From Verpa conica (taxonomy: Eukaryota > Ascomycota > Pezizomycetes > Pezizales > Morchellaceae): a stretch of 64,000 nt of DNA. The notes below the pieces were generated by a model. That model made no database searches, was not told the DNA's origin, and worked only from the letters and a program-made list of their open reading frames with translations. Numbering within the stretch: the first letter of the stretch is position 1; each line of letters starts with the position of its first letter. Made by a program: the position numbers and the translations under genes. Location: the NCBI GenBank assembly GCA_033030425.1, contig JAUFSD010000005.1:1787001-1851000 (forward strand). The letters run 5' to 3'. Positions 23,461-36,902 of the stretch are shown piece after piece.

Positions 23461-26400
23461 TAGGATGAAGCAAATCAAAAACTATTACTAGTAGAAAGCG
23501 TTTCGGGTACTTTATGTCTGACACGAGTAGGAGCATGGGGTCCGAGATTGAATCCATGTTAATGTAACAATACCAGTCACGTGGCTGAGTAATAGTACGT
23601 GGCCTAAAGGTAAGGGCACTAGAAAAAGCTTAATCCTGGGGATTTTCGGTATTGCGCCCGCATAAAGCTTATTCTAATGTCGAAACCCATCAGGCCAGAT
23701 TAAAATGCATACTAGCTATATAGGGCTAGGGTCTGTATTACATATTATAATAGAACACATAGAGCCTTAAACGATTTATAAAGTCAAGCCATAGAAAATC
23801 TTGCCTAGGTAGAGTATACCATATATTGACAACATATCAAAGGGAGATGACGACGTGACGTGGGTAGGAATTAGTAGTGGTGACGTTGCCTAGAACTCTG
23901 GGCTCTTTGCATGAATGCCACCGTCATCGATCGTCATGCTTTGTGTTAACCAGGAAGGATTATATGCAAAAATGACAGTGAGGTACGTTCAAGACCAGAA
24001 GTAGTGGATTACTTTAGCCTACGGGCTCGTGTAATTAATGGGGGGGGGGTAGGAACCGCCATCGCCATCGCAACCATGAACTGTCCGTAGTTTTGTAGCC
24101 CTTATTGCCTACAACAAAAGAGGGTTTATTCCTAGATCTTAACTGCCTTACCCGAAAAAATCTAGTCTGATGGCGGGTATAGGGAATTTTAAAACGTCTT
24201 CGATTGACTCAAATGCACTACATTCCGTGCCATCAATGATAGACTGAGTGCGATCGCTCTACTGCCCCGCCAGCGCAACCATGGCCCCACCCCACCCCTC
24301 CTCCAAGAAAAGCCGCAAAAATTAAGGCCTATCTTCATATAAGACAATACTATGGTTCATACAGCAGATCATACAGTAGGTTAGTTGCTGAATAATAAGG
24401 TGGAGTTGTTGGAGGACTGGCCTGCCTATTCTCCAGATCTTAATTAACCCTATTGAGCATGTTTGGGTACACCTTAAGAAGCTCTACTACCTACACTACT
24501 CTAAGCTGGCTGATATTTTTCAGAATACAGAGGTCTTAAAACCACTGATGGAAGAAGCTCCTATTCACTGCTGGGAACTGATACCTGAGTCTCTTTTAAG
24601 AGACTAGTCGATAGCATCCCTAGAAGGATCAAGGGTATTATAAAGGCAAAGAGTTGGTATACAAGATACTAGATAGTATATACTACTCCTAAAAAAATCA
24701 CTTGTTCATAGCAATAATTGGCGCAGCACGGGTGGGTCGGGCGGGCAAGGCCTCGGGGGGCCGTTGCCACGCGCGGTCTATCATATAAGTCACGGTACTG
24801 TAGCTAGAGCTTAGGCTGTTCCCACTGCATGGTGCTACTAGCTCCACAAAAAATATTCTACTAACTAGTGATATATTTCACTTGTACTACTAATAATTGA
24901 TTTTTAATCAACATAGCATTCCGGACAGGCAACCCAAGTTTATATATTTGTCTGCTAACTTTAACACATTCAAGGTCCCCTTTTGCCAACGCGACTTCGA
25001 GTCAGCCACATAAGTTACCCCAGCCACCCTAATAGCGCGTACATATGAAGTATGGTGCCAGAAGCCTTAAAGCGGACCAAACTAAGGAAAGACGCAACGC
25101 TCTTGGCACAAAAGTTAGGCGTTTTTATAGATCCCAAGTGTTGTAGTCGGTCCTAGTGCTGTCAATCTATACTTGAATTGCGCCTTAGTGGCTTGGTAAT
25201 AACTGAGGAAAATGTTCCTAAGCGGAGAGTTTCTCAAAGTAAAAGCCTTATGAAAACTACCTAAGTATGCCTGGGAATTATATATTTTAATCTTACTGCC
25301 AAGAGCGTTGCATGTTTCGTTAGTTTGGCCCCCCTTTGAGGCTTCCGGCACCATACTTAGATCAAAATTAAGTATTGCCCACCGCTTCGTTGTAATAAGA
25401 TACAACTAGGCTCTGAATTTGACAATACTTAATTTCGCCCCTAAGTACTTGCACACCGAAGATTTCCGAGGGCTATTATTGAACAGTAGGCTGGCTATTT
25501 ATTTTCACAGCCCGGATAATGAGCCCCATATCTTTTTGGTACAGCCGCCGGCAAAATTATTATAGAAAAAAGTATTGGTAGGTAAGGGTTCTGTGGCCAA
25601 TACCCTATATTTCTACAGTAATCTTGTTTGAGGCTGTAATGATGGGATACGCGTGTGGTCACACACGGGGCTTGTTCTGATGTCGTCATGTATGCATATT
25701 TTAGATCTCAGCCGGCAAGACTACTCGTTCTCGTCAGACGCTTCCGGAGTCTGGTAAGAGGGTACGCATGTCTATCCTTCGAGGTCATATTGTGAGCCTG
25801 AGCGATTGGCCAAAATCTAGCAACTCAGTTTTTTTTAGCCCTTGGCTGTATGGAATCAACGAATTACTACAGTGTTATCAAGCCACAACACCTTGGGGGC
25901 TGATTACAATGTGTGGTCATGTAGGCAACACATGGCGCTCCCCATTACCGTACTCCGGAAACATCTGACGAGTACGAGTACTCACCTTTTCCCAGACTTA
26001 AATCATACCCATTGGGTGCCAGAGTGACACGTCAAGAGGGCTTAACATGCAATAAACTAGAGACGACCCCCGCCATGGGCGCGGTCGTCCGGTCGTAATC
26101 ATTACCCATCACCCATCGCCCCGGTGCCATTTGGGGGTCGCACGCCCTGAACGAAGGGCCATAATCATGATCGATACCAAATGAACCGTCCCGCCAGAAG
26201 GCCTCAGAGCTGGCCCTAATTGACTGGCCCTGGGCGGGGGGGGGCCACGCCCGTTCCCCCCCCTCCACCCGTGACTACTGCGTCCCTGGCCCAGGTCCAG
26301 GACCAGAACCCAGCAGAGTAAATTTGAGAATTGGTTATACTCCGTACTCTAGGCATATCTTTATACTGTGCTAGGTTCTTTTAGTATTGTTCTAGGCGCC

Positions 26401-28865
26401 AGTGCACGGTCCTGTACTGGGTTAGGGTTTATTCGATCGGAGGCCGCTGGCCAACCAGAACCCGCTAGGCCTTACACCCCATACCCTTTCACTTCGTTCA
26501 GGGCATTTTCCACGACTGGTATATAATATACTCGTGTCCCTAGTTATAGTTTGCGCTCTTGGCAGCAGTCTAGATTACGTGAGTTCCCAGTGCTTGTGTC
26601 CTATGTTTGATGGGACTTTGTATAGTACTCGGGCAGACAAGTACCCGAAATGTAAGTCTCGGACAATGGGGTCTTGCCCTGAACAAATACCCTGGGCGGA
26701 GTGAAAGGCCTAGCGGAATTTCTTTTGGCTGCTTCGTGAGGGGCATGTGTCGCTCCGGCGCTAGTGGGCGCCGTCTCGGGTAATTTGATGTGATAGCCTC
26801 CAGCAATTAAAGTGTACCTTCAATTAGTAAATATAAAACTTGCACTTTCGGGCACTTCAAGAACACGTCATGAGAGTCAGGGTTACTGCGCGCATTTTTT
26901 AGTCTGCGCCCACTACTAGAATTCTCGTCGGCAACATTAAATGCCGACCCAAATTCTGAATCCCAAGCGCCCACCCTCACATCAATCCAGGGACTGTAGT
27001 TTGTCCTTAGTCATTCCTTCTTTAGAGACAATAGGTTTAGAATCTTAGAAATCCACGTGCTGATCAAAACGTTTCTTTTTGGAAGAATTGCATTGCGGTT
27101 TTGATTGGCTGCCCGGCCCAATAAACTCCGGTAACAAGCATAGTATTGAGCCAGTTCCTGCCCAGCAATTAAAGAGGCGTTTAAGGTGTTTAAAGCTTTG
27201 TCTGGGTGCTGTTGATATGATCTCCAACTGGATGACAGAATCTGCCGTCGTACTCTAGAGTTTGAGATGTGATCAGGTGCTTCGACAAAGGGGTTGCCTT
27301 GAGTACTGGATTCGTTTGTAATGTTGTTATGTGGGGGTATTTGCTAGACACCCGCTCACTATTCCTTCCCCCCATATTTTCAGCAATCTTCGTCGGTGCG
27401 GCGACCTCACCTAGGCTGAAGCCTTCGATCCTTCAAGGGTTCTCGAAAAATTATAGATGACCCTTCTCACGCCACCGCGTTAGCAAATATAATAATTGAT
27501 CTGGGAAAATAAAAGGGCGTGTAACTTCATGCTAGCTAGGAATCTTGGTCAATCACCTAAACTATGTACTTGGGCGAACGTAGTGCTGGTAGGTCCCCGA
27601 TTGTTATTTATCTCATCAACGCAACCCTAGCAGCATGTGCATTATATACTTAGTAGTCTCTCCCGCTCTTTCTCTCTCTCTCTCTCTTTCTCGGGTGTAT
27701 TACCTAAAAATATGAGTACTACGCCTATGGGGGTAAGTCCTTGGACAGTGGCAGTAATGGCACCATCTCTCACGCAAAATTATTGGCTGTTTCCTAGGCC
27801 AAGCCTCCACAGGCGTAGTACAAGGCTCTGGGTTAAGTGACCGAACGGTAGAGGGCTGCATGCATTATGGAGTAGCATATGGATGGTGGAAATAATGAAC
27901 AGTTGTAATGGAAATTCTCTGGCAAGACATGCTGATCTTTGGCCACAAGTGGCACAGTGACTCTGCCCCAGTGGCTAAGTCACTCAACCACACTGAAGGG
28001 ATGAGGTCTACTTAAAATATAATAACAATTGTAGATGTAAATCATGTGTTTTTTGTCCTGAGTATTTATTAAGCTATCTTAGATACTCTATGATCATTTT
28101 ATATACCTTCCCTAAAATCCTTTCTTTCTTAAATGATAAATTAGGAATGGGTTGTTGGAGAGCTTTGTTAATTCGTCCCTCTTGATGTTTAGTGGTGGAT
28201 CAAGATCACCCTCTCCTGTCCCTCAGGCAGACCCATGCGCGTTCGTTCACTTTATCCCAGAGCCTTGTACAGTAAACTGAACAGTGGCACCAGACTAGTG
28301 GTTAGGCTTATTAGCTAGATATAGATCACCAGTGTGGACCCAGTCCTCAACCAATATAATCATCATTGTGTTTGTCGATAAGTCATCTTGATTTGTCCAC
28401 GATCAGTCATCGGAACACTTCGAGCCTCCACAACAGAAGACAGCCCACAAATACGTCACCCGATTACGAATAGATGTATGCAACACCATTGCTTGAGATG
28501 AACATCTGACCCTCAATGAGCATCAGCCGGTCTTTTTTCTGTAGACTAATTGGTGTAATTTACTCGATAGAGACATAATCTCCAACCAAACCCCTGACTT
28601 CAATAGTTGCATGTTCAGGTTCTTTAAGCCTGCTATGGGTAGCACCGCTACTACATACCATAGGCGCCCGGTAAACCTAGACCATTGCTGAGCGTGTAAG
28701 AATAAGAGCAGCGTTTTCGGCAGGATAGGTCAGCCTAGGTAGTGTGTCGCATAACAATACTAGAGTGAATAGCAGAATTTACGTTTCTGTCGAAAACGTT
28801 AAAGCTCTCTACAACGGGCCGGATTGAGTGTTTACGGTATGATATATCAGAGGCGCCTAATGTTA
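23461..28865. other. Gene-poor repeat region
   Basis: Apart from the transposase remnant at 24.3-24.6 kb, I recognise no gene. Short open frames at 25115-25405, 25495-25689, 26032-26268, 26570-26806 and 27045-27375 (minus) have no family motif and are probably chance or decayed element sequence. A CT microsatellite is at 27668-27692. C and G homopolymers of eight or more are frequent. Confidence 0.45.
24343..24607 (+). pseudogene. Tc1/mariner-type transposase remnant (C-terminal part)
   Basis: Reads DNTMVHTADHTVG, an in-frame TAG at 24382-24384, then LLNNKVELLEDWPAYSPDLN; after one extra T near 24445 it continues NPIEHVWVHLKKLYYLHY and on to LIPESLLRD and a stop. The DN..VH and WPxYSPDLNPIEHVW blocks hold the second Asp and the Glu of the Tc1-type DDE catalytic site, with the expected 34-35 residue spacing. 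The N-terminal two thirds, including the first catalytic Asp and the DNA-binding domain, are not recognisable upstream. A nonsense codon and a frameshift make it a dead fragment. It is the only transposase trace in the window and a candidate relative of the enzyme that moved the nearby TA-flanked elements, though no terminal repeats could be assigned to it. Confidence 0.85.
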
Positions 28866-28987
28866 CAGTCCCAGGTAAGAAAGATGGTTAGTGAGTAGGG
28901 GTCAGTACAATTGCTCACAATGCTAAAAAGTCAATAGAAACCCTAAATTCGAATCTCGCATTTCTCGGTCTTTGTTGCCGGAGGCTG
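28866..28987. mobile_element. MITE-like element, CAG..GATCGAGA family, short copy
   Basis: A 122-bp element between TA dinucleotides. Left end CAGTCCCAGGTAAGAAAGAT; right end on the other strand CAGCCTCCGGCAACAAAGAC then CGAGAAATGC. The interior shares TCAATAGAAACCCTAAATTC with the copy at 23308 (CCAATAGAAACCCCTAAATT), so both are one subfamily. It lies about 390 bp upstream of the protein-kinase gene. Confidence 0.75.
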
Positions 28988-29379
28988 TACGAGAATTGCT
29001 TTTGGTGGCGATCCGGCCAAAAAAAAGAGGCGTCCAGTTGAGAGGATATGTTCACTACATGGGATATTCGCCGCAGTAATCGAATTGTAAAAGTCCCCGT
29101 TTTCAGGGGCAGTTCCGAAAGAGAAAGTTCCTTTTTTCTAGATTCCAGAACTGGGAGCCACACTCTGTAGAGCGTGGTCCCCATGACGAAATCCACTGGC
29201 TCCCGTATATGCTACGCTGAAACTCCTTGCTCGTTGTCGAACTCGAGTGACTCTAATTAATGTATACCTCGGGAAGCTGCCCATAGTATTTAAGCAGTCT
29301 GTAGCAGCCCCACCGCCAAGGATCCGATTAACGACCCTCTTCCCAAGAAACACAAACCAACCCGAATACTCCTCCACTA

Positions 29380-31144
29380 ATGTCAGCTACAATCAAGGGC
29401 AGCGACCCGGGTATCCATCTCCTTAGTAAACGTAACACCCCACCATTGATAACCGAAGATGGCAGCCCCGGTAGCAACTCTCTCCTCAAGCCCGATACCC
29501 AGCTAGCGGTACCAGATGCAGCGAAGGATAGCGACCCCAGGAGCGACTCCACCTCTAAGAAGCGTAAGCAACTCGACCCCAATACACAAACAATGGTATC
29601 GGCTACAGTAAAAGTTAGCGACTCCGGTAACAGCTATCTACCCAAAAGACGCAAACAACTCAAACCCGACACGTTACCGGCATCGGTCCCTGCTAGTACT
29701 ACATCTGGTAGTAGTATGGCCAGTGACTCTCCCTCAGGGGGGCACAAGCCTCCCAGCCCTAAACCACTACCGGTATTGACTATAACCGTACCTGATAGTG
29801 GCACAGGGACTGGCTCTACCACCAAGAAGCGCAAACGCCCGAGTCTTGAAGAGCAAGCGTTATTGACTGCAACCAATGCTCTATCTAGTACTGGTCCACG
29901 TAAGAGTCTTCTGCCTAGGAGTCTTTGCGATTCGCCGGTATTGTCGAATAAAGTTAATAACTCACCATATATCGACCTACCTAACGATCCCCCCAATTAC
30001 AAATCCAGAAAAAACCCAATTCGTAGTTCTTTTCCTGAACACAAACTAGATACTAAGATTGCCCATGATAGGGTTTTCCATGGAGGTACAGCCCTCTATA
30101 GAATGAATTTTCTTCGCGGGAAGAATCGCCGTGAGGAGTGGAAGAATATGGGATTGGTTGGGTCCGGATCCTACGGGGCTGTCCACCTCCAAAAGAAGCA
30201 TGGAACAAATGAAGTACGAGCTGTGAAGGAAGTGAGTAAGGGTAATCCGGAGTGGTTTAGAGAATTATCTAGTCTAATTTCCTTGAAGGATGTAAGTACC
30301 CACCTATAAGCCTGAAATTAAGTTTACATCTACTAAATACTTACCTGCTAGCGGTCGGACCTCTTTGTAGAATTCCGCGGCTGGTATGAGGACCATAGTC
30401 GTGTGTTCTATATAATGGAATACCTTAAACACGGCGACCTTGAAAAGTACATAGAAAAGAGCCCAGATCAAGCCGCACAAAACGCTAGGGAGATTAGTAA
30501 ACAGATCCTAGAAGGACTTGTGATACTCCACAAACGTAACATATGCCACCGAGATCTGAAGCCGCAGGTTTGTATTCCAATCCTACCAGAGATCTATATA
30601 GACTACTAAACCTCTACAGAATGTACTTATCGATTCACTATCTCCAATCCACATTAAACTCACCGACTTCGGTGCATCAAAATGCGAGAATGACAGTACT
30701 TTAAGGACAGATGTGGGAACTATGGCATATATTGCCCCGGAAATATTAGCACCCAAGTCCGAAGGGCCTACTACAAGGCGTCGATACACTAAAATGGTGG
30801 ACATGTGGTCCTTCGGTTGTCTCGTATACTTTATGTTGACTGGAGAGCGGCTATTTACTATAGATAGGAGATTATGTCTGCTAGATTTCTGTCGTGGGAA
30901 GACAGAAATCGTGGATACTATCCTCGAAGATCATATCAAAGATCTTGATGCTTTAGACTTTGTGCGTAAGCTGTTAATCGAGGATGGAAGCAAGAGGATG
31001 TCAGCTTCTAAAGCTTTAGAGCACAAGTGGATAACTAATGCCAACCTATCTGAGCCCTCCTTCACTTTCCCCTCCCCCACTATGGGCACCTCCTCAAGTA
31101 CGTTTCGTGTACCCCTACCTTTTGTAATTTTAGTAAGTCGCTAA
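29380..31144 (+). CDS. Ser/Thr protein kinase with disordered basic N-terminus
   Basis: A complete protein kinase of 550 residues. Model: exons 29380-30291, 30352-30567 and 30620-31144; introns 60 and 52 nt, phase 0, the second with an ACTAAAC branch. Residues 1-240 are Ser/Pro-rich with recurring SDxGxxxLxKRRKQL-like units and basic clusters (KKRKQL, KRRKQL, KKRKRP) that look like nuclear localisation signals. The kinase domain shows every core motif: glycine loop GSGSYG (261-266), Lys283 in VRAVKEV, Glu295 in the C-helix, HRDLKPQN with Asp372, DFG (392-394) and APE (415-417). Intron 2 splits the catalytic loop between HRDLKPQ and NVLID. The lobe ends near residue 520 in SKALEHKWITNANL, then a Ser/Pro tail. 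The specific subfamily is not clear. It stands alone between repeat-rich regions, suggesting an accessory, lineage-expanded kinase. Confidence 0.88.
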
Positions 31145-34100
31145 CACTTATATAGAAAATAGGAACCATCGGCGGTTTCTTTTCCGATTTAAGCCCTTCA
31201 CCAAGCTAAGTCTAGCTAGGTGACAGATTTTAATTGGGTTTGGTTTCCTTTGTTCTTGACTATTGTTTTTCTTCCCTCTGTTCTGGGTTTGATTGTTTTT
31301 ATTTGGCCCCTTGATCGGAAAGGATTTGATTTAGCTTTGTATTGCGTTTTCATCAAATTATGCGTTTTTAGTTCCTTGTTTTGTTTTGTTTGAATGAATG
31401 AATGAATTTATCATAAATACATGCAGCCTTTTGTTTTGTTTGCTTTCTAGATCATTTCTTATTATTATCAAGTTTATATACTAGACGGAGTTCAAGAGGC
31501 TGGTTGGCTTTTGTTTTCATTTGCAGTCTTTATCCTATGATTTTTTATCTCGACCCATCATTCTTACTCTTTATTCACGATCTCAAACTATACTCACTAC
31601 TTGTATTTTTATTTACGATCGATTCCTATCTTTACCCACGATTTTATCATTTACGATTCTTTCTCATGATTTTCAACTGCTTGCATGTGTCAAGTTGTAT
31701 ATTTATGCTTACCTATCTATTTTTTTCTAGTTATTTACGTTTTACGTGTACATTACTTCGGTATGTGCTTTAATCCTTTGAGAGCGCGTTAGCAGTACGA
31801 TAGTATGGTGGCTAGAATGCTAGATAAATGAGTTAAACAAAACTAATGTTGGCAATAGTCACATAACCAGGTATGAGTTATGACACAAGCAGCTATTACC
31901 AAGAACAACTGCTTTACCAAACCTTGGCTGAGTGTTCAGGGTACGTTCTGACAGTACTAAGCATATATATAAGAAGGTTTAAGTCCTTCTCTATCATACC
32001 ATAACCTCGTGTTGCATGTACCTTCTTTGTATCTTAAAACTAAATAAAATAAAACAAGTCCTTCTTTAGACACCTCTCTTAGTTAGCTTCTCTGCCGGAA
32101 GTTTCCGATTCACCCGCCTCAACTTTGATCAGCTGAAGCTATCATTCATCGAGTGATTTTTTATGATTTTTTTAAAAGACTATCTACTCTATGCAACAAT
32201 CATATTCAATGACTAACACTCTACCAATCCAGTGGCCCCTAGGCTACACTTATTATAGTTGCAGCCCTCCCACTAGCTACGGAATGCTTTCACTTTATTC
32301 AAAATTCATTTACTATTACTACCCAACTCCCCTAATACGGCTCTAATCCTAGGTCCAGCAGAGAAGACGGACGCCATATTTTATATATAATACCCATCAC
32401 GAGTCCTAGTGAGCTACCTGCCAAGACAGATGCCCCGTCACGTGACTATATGCAAAACTAACCCTATAGCATACACAACACGTCTTTAACTATACAGAAC
32501 TGACCAACTGCTAGAATTATTCGTTCTAGTAGCAGTTTAAACAACGGAAATTCCCCGAAAGAATACCCTAAACGAAGTAAAACGCCCCCAACCCAAGTAC
32601 CTAAGCAAAGTAAAGGGCTTATGGGCGTGGGCGTGGGGCGCAAAATCCCTTCTGATTGGCTGACTTGAAGTATGGAAAAGCAACCATCCAATAAGGATCC
32701 TACCAAAGGCACGAGAATATTAGCGCATTCCCCTAAAAACCTACAACCCTTACTATATATACTTCGTCTACTACTACCCTGCAGGAACTAGCACTGATAC
32801 AGCGCAGCTTACGTACCCAACTCACAGCCCTAGCGCACGCTAACACAAAGTAATATCCGAAAGTTTCTTATACATTGACTCAAACCCCCCCCCCCAAAAA
32901 AGAAAGGGTTATATAGACTAGTACACTATAGTACAAGCTAAACACGCAGCTGAAACAGTGAGTTATATAGGCATCATTAGAGATCACTCGATTGTATAGT
33001 CTATTAAAAAAAAAAAGAACGTCATCGTCACTAATAAGTATAGAGTGTAATAATAAAGTTAAAAGTACAAATAAAAACACCCCCAATGATACACCAGCCG
33101 CCATTCTAGTGAAAAAAAAGAAAAACCCGTTCCTAACCCCCCCCGTACCATAACATACCCCTTAAACCAAACCAGAGACCAGAGACCCATATAGGAAAGG
33201 AAAGGAAAGGGAAAAAAATAAATAAAAACATTACACAAAACACTTTTTTTTCTTTCTTTTGTATCAACACAAGTACATATAAAAAAAACTCCTTCCGGGA
33301 AAAAAAAGGGGGGATAAAACACGAATACAAGATGTAAATATAAAGATACAAGATTTTTCCGACTAATATAAATACCCGCTTAATGAGCGTCTTTTTTTTT
33401 AAAAAATGAGATGAATAAGAATAACAAAAAAGTGAATGACAGTTAAAAGAGTGAATGTGTGGAGGAAAATGAGAGTTGATGTATAGCGAGTGAATGTGTG
33501 CGGATGAATGAGTGTAAGGTGTGAATACGATTCAGTAATAAACTGGTCCTACAATCCCACCGATAAAAAAAAAAAAAAAAAAAAAAACACAAAAAAAGAA
33601 AAGAAAAACCTAACGAAAGAACCTAACCCGTCCTGACCAACCCACAGACCCCCCCATCCCATTCCATCCCGTGTCGTTCCCAACAAGGTGGATGGATATC
33701 GCACCTAAAAAAGCAAAAAGCAAAAAACAGGAGTAACAAAAATAGTACAAGTTGACAAAAATACATCTCCGCACAAAAAGTGTCTTATCCTCTTCCGTCC
33801 TCATCTAACGCTTTTCTGCTGAGGTTTTTTTTTTGTGTAATCTCAAAAGAGATTTCGAATGCACAAATATCGGTCGCTGAGGTTGTATGTATGTATGGAT
33901 GTTTGTATGTATCAAATACGATCGCGGGGGGAGAGGGGGAAGAGAGGCCATCCCATCGAGAAACGAATAGGAATAAGAAATAAAAGATAATATAGCAATA
34001 AAAAAAGCAAGCCCAAAAAAAAAGCAAACCCCTGATAAATAAGAAAAAGACCTAGTTATAACCCACAGACCGGCTTCCAAAAAAGAAAAACGAATCCGTA

Positions 34101-34219
34101 AAAACAGCTGGCGATAAAATGTACACTCCCCAAATATTCGAGGACGAATCAACAGGATAATCGTGACGAAAGCGTGCTCCAGGATAGGACCAGGAAAAAA
34201 ACAAAAAAACAAGAACCGA
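31145..34219. other. Intergenic, simple-sequence rich
   Basis: No gene recognised. It includes a (TGAA)n core copy at 31391-31427, a C run at 32885-32895, a poly(A) run at 33565-33587 and many purine- or pyrimidine-biased tracts. Overlapping open frames at 33.6-34.2 kb are low-complexity translations of these tracts and are not believed. Confidence 0.45.
31391..31427. repeat. Dispersed (TGAA)n / TTATCATAARTACATGCA core
   Basis: TGAATGAATGAATGAATT followed by TATCATAAATACATGCAGCC; the same string with one or two changes occurs at 43424-43457 and a shorter version at 52337-52362. Confidence 0.65.
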
Positions 34220-36902
34220 CTATTTTGACCTCCAAAAGCTGAAAACTTTGCTCCATCTTTTTGATTTTCCTTCCTTCTTCTCCTTTCCTTCCTTGAGGTG
34301 AAGATCTAGACTACCCACGCTTCCTAGGCCTGGAGTTGCAGGCATGTTGTGGTAGGCGCCACTCATGGTCATTATACTTGAAGAGCTGGTGAGACTAGGG
34401 ACATCGTCCACACTCATCCTCATCTCTGGACCGGGCTCACCGAGAAAGTCCGAATAGATATCGAAGCTTGCCGCAGAGTCGGCATACTCATCGGTAGCGA
34501 AGTCTGGTATTATTGGAGTATTGGGATTTGATGTGGCGGTGACAAATGTAAGAGGAGAGTCAGGGGGATTCGGGCAAAGGAATGGGCTGGTGCCGTTAAG
34601 AGTAGATCCAGACGAGTGTGATGATGTGATGATATCAGCTGGAGCCCCCTTGCGCGGGGAAACTGGTGTCCTTTCCTCATTGGAGTCGGTTGCCACGGAA
34701 GACTTTGAGTTCATGGAAGAGTTGCTGCGTACGGCTTTTACTGTGGTGCTCACCGACAATGAAGCCCGGTGAGCTCTCCACGAGTCCTCGCTTTCAGGCT
34801 CACTGTTTCTCCTCATACTCCTCTCATCACCAGCATCCTCAGAGCCCCATTCCATCTCAATACCCTCCTGCCAATTCGCGCCATCGGCTTCATCAACAAC
34901 CTTAATGCCAATCCCAAGTCCCTCTCCATTATTCGACTTTCCTTCCTCATCCTCACTCTCACTCTCCTCACTCTCCTCCTCCTCAAACACGTCGTCCATA
35001 TGACCATCATCATCATCCTCCTCCAGTGAAAATAGCTGCATCTCAGGCATGCTCTCGCTCCGTCGGTGAAAGTATCCATTCGCCTTTAACCCAACAGCAG
35101 AATGCATCCGTCTCCCTCTCGCTGCGGCGAATCCAACAGTAGGTCCAATGGGTGCCTTGAATGGTCCTAGAGCAACATCCAAATCGATAACGGGACTCTC
35201 AGTGGTGTCCGCAATAACAATATTTTCAGTGCTAGAATCTGGTCCCAAAGAGTCATCTACAGCCATAAGCACGTAGTTCTCATTCCAGGCCGCTGTAATC
35301 CATTCATTGTCACCGGGCATTTGGTTTTCTGATCGAGGCAGTGGTGGTGTTGGTGACCTTCTTGACTGTGTCTTGAATTGTCGCTTGGAATTATGGCGAA
35401 GCCCTTTTCCTTTGCCCAAGATTGTACCTGCCCAGTTCTTGATCTGCTTCTTGCCCTTCTTCTTCTTCTTGCCACTCTTCTCAGAGGGTTGCTCCTCTGA
35501 TGTAGAGATATCTTTAGGCTCAAGATCATGTTTGTTGAAAGGTGCTGTGCCAACAAGAGGCGAGTAATCGCTGAGGGCCTTCTTGTGCATCTTCTTCTGT
35601 GGCTTTGTTGGTGAATTCTGGGCGCTTTCTAGAGACGGTGAAGCAGCAGGGCGTTTAAGCGAAGGAGTGGTACTGGGAAATGTTTCTTCGCTTGTCTTGA
35701 GTATAGGAGATGACAAGATGGCTCCTGCAGTCGAAGGCCTATCACTAGTAGCTCTCAACGCAGCAGTAGGAAGATTCAAAGTTTGCGAGTTACTCCTAGT
35801 TCGTCCATGAGGCCTTCTGCCAGGTGCTGCAGCAGGTGTAGCAACTACGGGCGAGGTTACAAGGGGTGGAAGAGATGCAGCTGGTGATTTGATAACAGTC
35901 GTAACACTGCTGATACTATCATTGACCGAGTGTCCCACGGCGGCTGGTGCACTGTTAGGTCCTGCCTCAACAGGCAGTGGCCTTGGGATAATCTCAACAC
36001 GATCAATAAAGTGTACGCGGCTTTTTCGGTCGCCAGCTTCTGACAAAGATTCAATAGGGACACTTGGTGATGGAAGCGGCGAAGGAGCTAAAAAGGGGGT
36101 GGGTTAGTTGCTACAACGAATTTTTGATATGAATAAATTATAACTCACCAATAAAGCCAGGGCTGACTGGGGCACTCCGGCTCAAAAGAGGGCTGGAGCC
36201 TGCACTACCTTTCGGCTGAGCGCTAGCATCAACAGCACCATTCAAAGTACTCTGATTCCCGGATCCACCGGTGCAACCCAGTGGTAAACTAGGTGCACTT
36301 TGGCTCAATAGACTCCACACATCTCCACTTGAGATCGCCCCTGACCTGCGGTGGGCATGACCTCTACGTACTCCACTTGGTGGAAGAGGTACAAATGGCC
36401 TAGCTCTTTCAGTTGCTGTGGCAGGAACGTGATCCTCCTTCTTTGACGCCAAAAGAGGCGGGCCTCCAATCATTTCACTCCCTGCACGTTGGTGACCCTC
36501 CCTTAAGCCTCCAGCCATAGTAACACTCGCGTTCACAATTGTTGGTACTGTGCCGCTAGCAACCGTCCTGTGTCCAGGCCTGAGACCGCCAGAAAGTACT
36601 GGCCGTTCAGTCGATGGTTTCTGTGTAATTGAGGATAGTGGAGGGCCGGCAGAGCTCGATTTAGGTCTTGTAGAATTCAAACTTGCTAGAGCAAGAAGGC
36701 CAGTATTACTAGGCGGGACAGAGCCACGTCGAGGAGACGCAAATGGGTGATTTGACGAATTTGTTAGTGGAAACGTAAGTGCTGGAAGAAGTGACTGCGA
36801 CCTGGTGTGGGGGACTGGGAAAGCGAAATTAGGGTTGATATCGCATTCTAACCTGGTAATTGACAGGTCGCGAGTGTGTGAAGGGTGGGTTGTGGTTGCC
36901 AT
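34220..36902 (-). CDS. Conserved low-complexity protein ('cell wall proline-rich' type)
   Basis: A conserved filamentous-ascomycete protein usually labelled 'cell wall proline rich protein', although no signal peptide, membrane span or wall anchor is visible and the tail is basic. Model: exons 36902-36149 and 36087-34220, 873 residues; the 61-nt phase-1 intron has a CAACTAACCC branch. Landmarks: GLREGHQRAGSEMIGGPPLL and RRGHAHRRSGAISSGDVWSL in exon 1, SRVHFIDRVEIIPRPLPVE and VGHSVNDSISS early in exon 2, repeated Ser/Thr-Pro sites, an Asp/Glu-rich stretch (EEDDDDGHMDDVFEEEESEE), and a short basic C-terminus KRWSKVFSFWRSK. I chose the ATG at 36902 because upstream in-frame codons contain no ATG. 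The GHAHRRS motif with phosphorylatable Ser and the intrinsically disordered sequence suggest a regulatory, possibly kinase-controlled, cytoplasmic protein, but the function is unknown. Confidence 0.85.

Noticed and set aside
33610..34212. Overlapping Phe/Leu-rich open frames
   Set aside because: Translations of homopolymer and pyrimidine tracts with no family motif or splice support.
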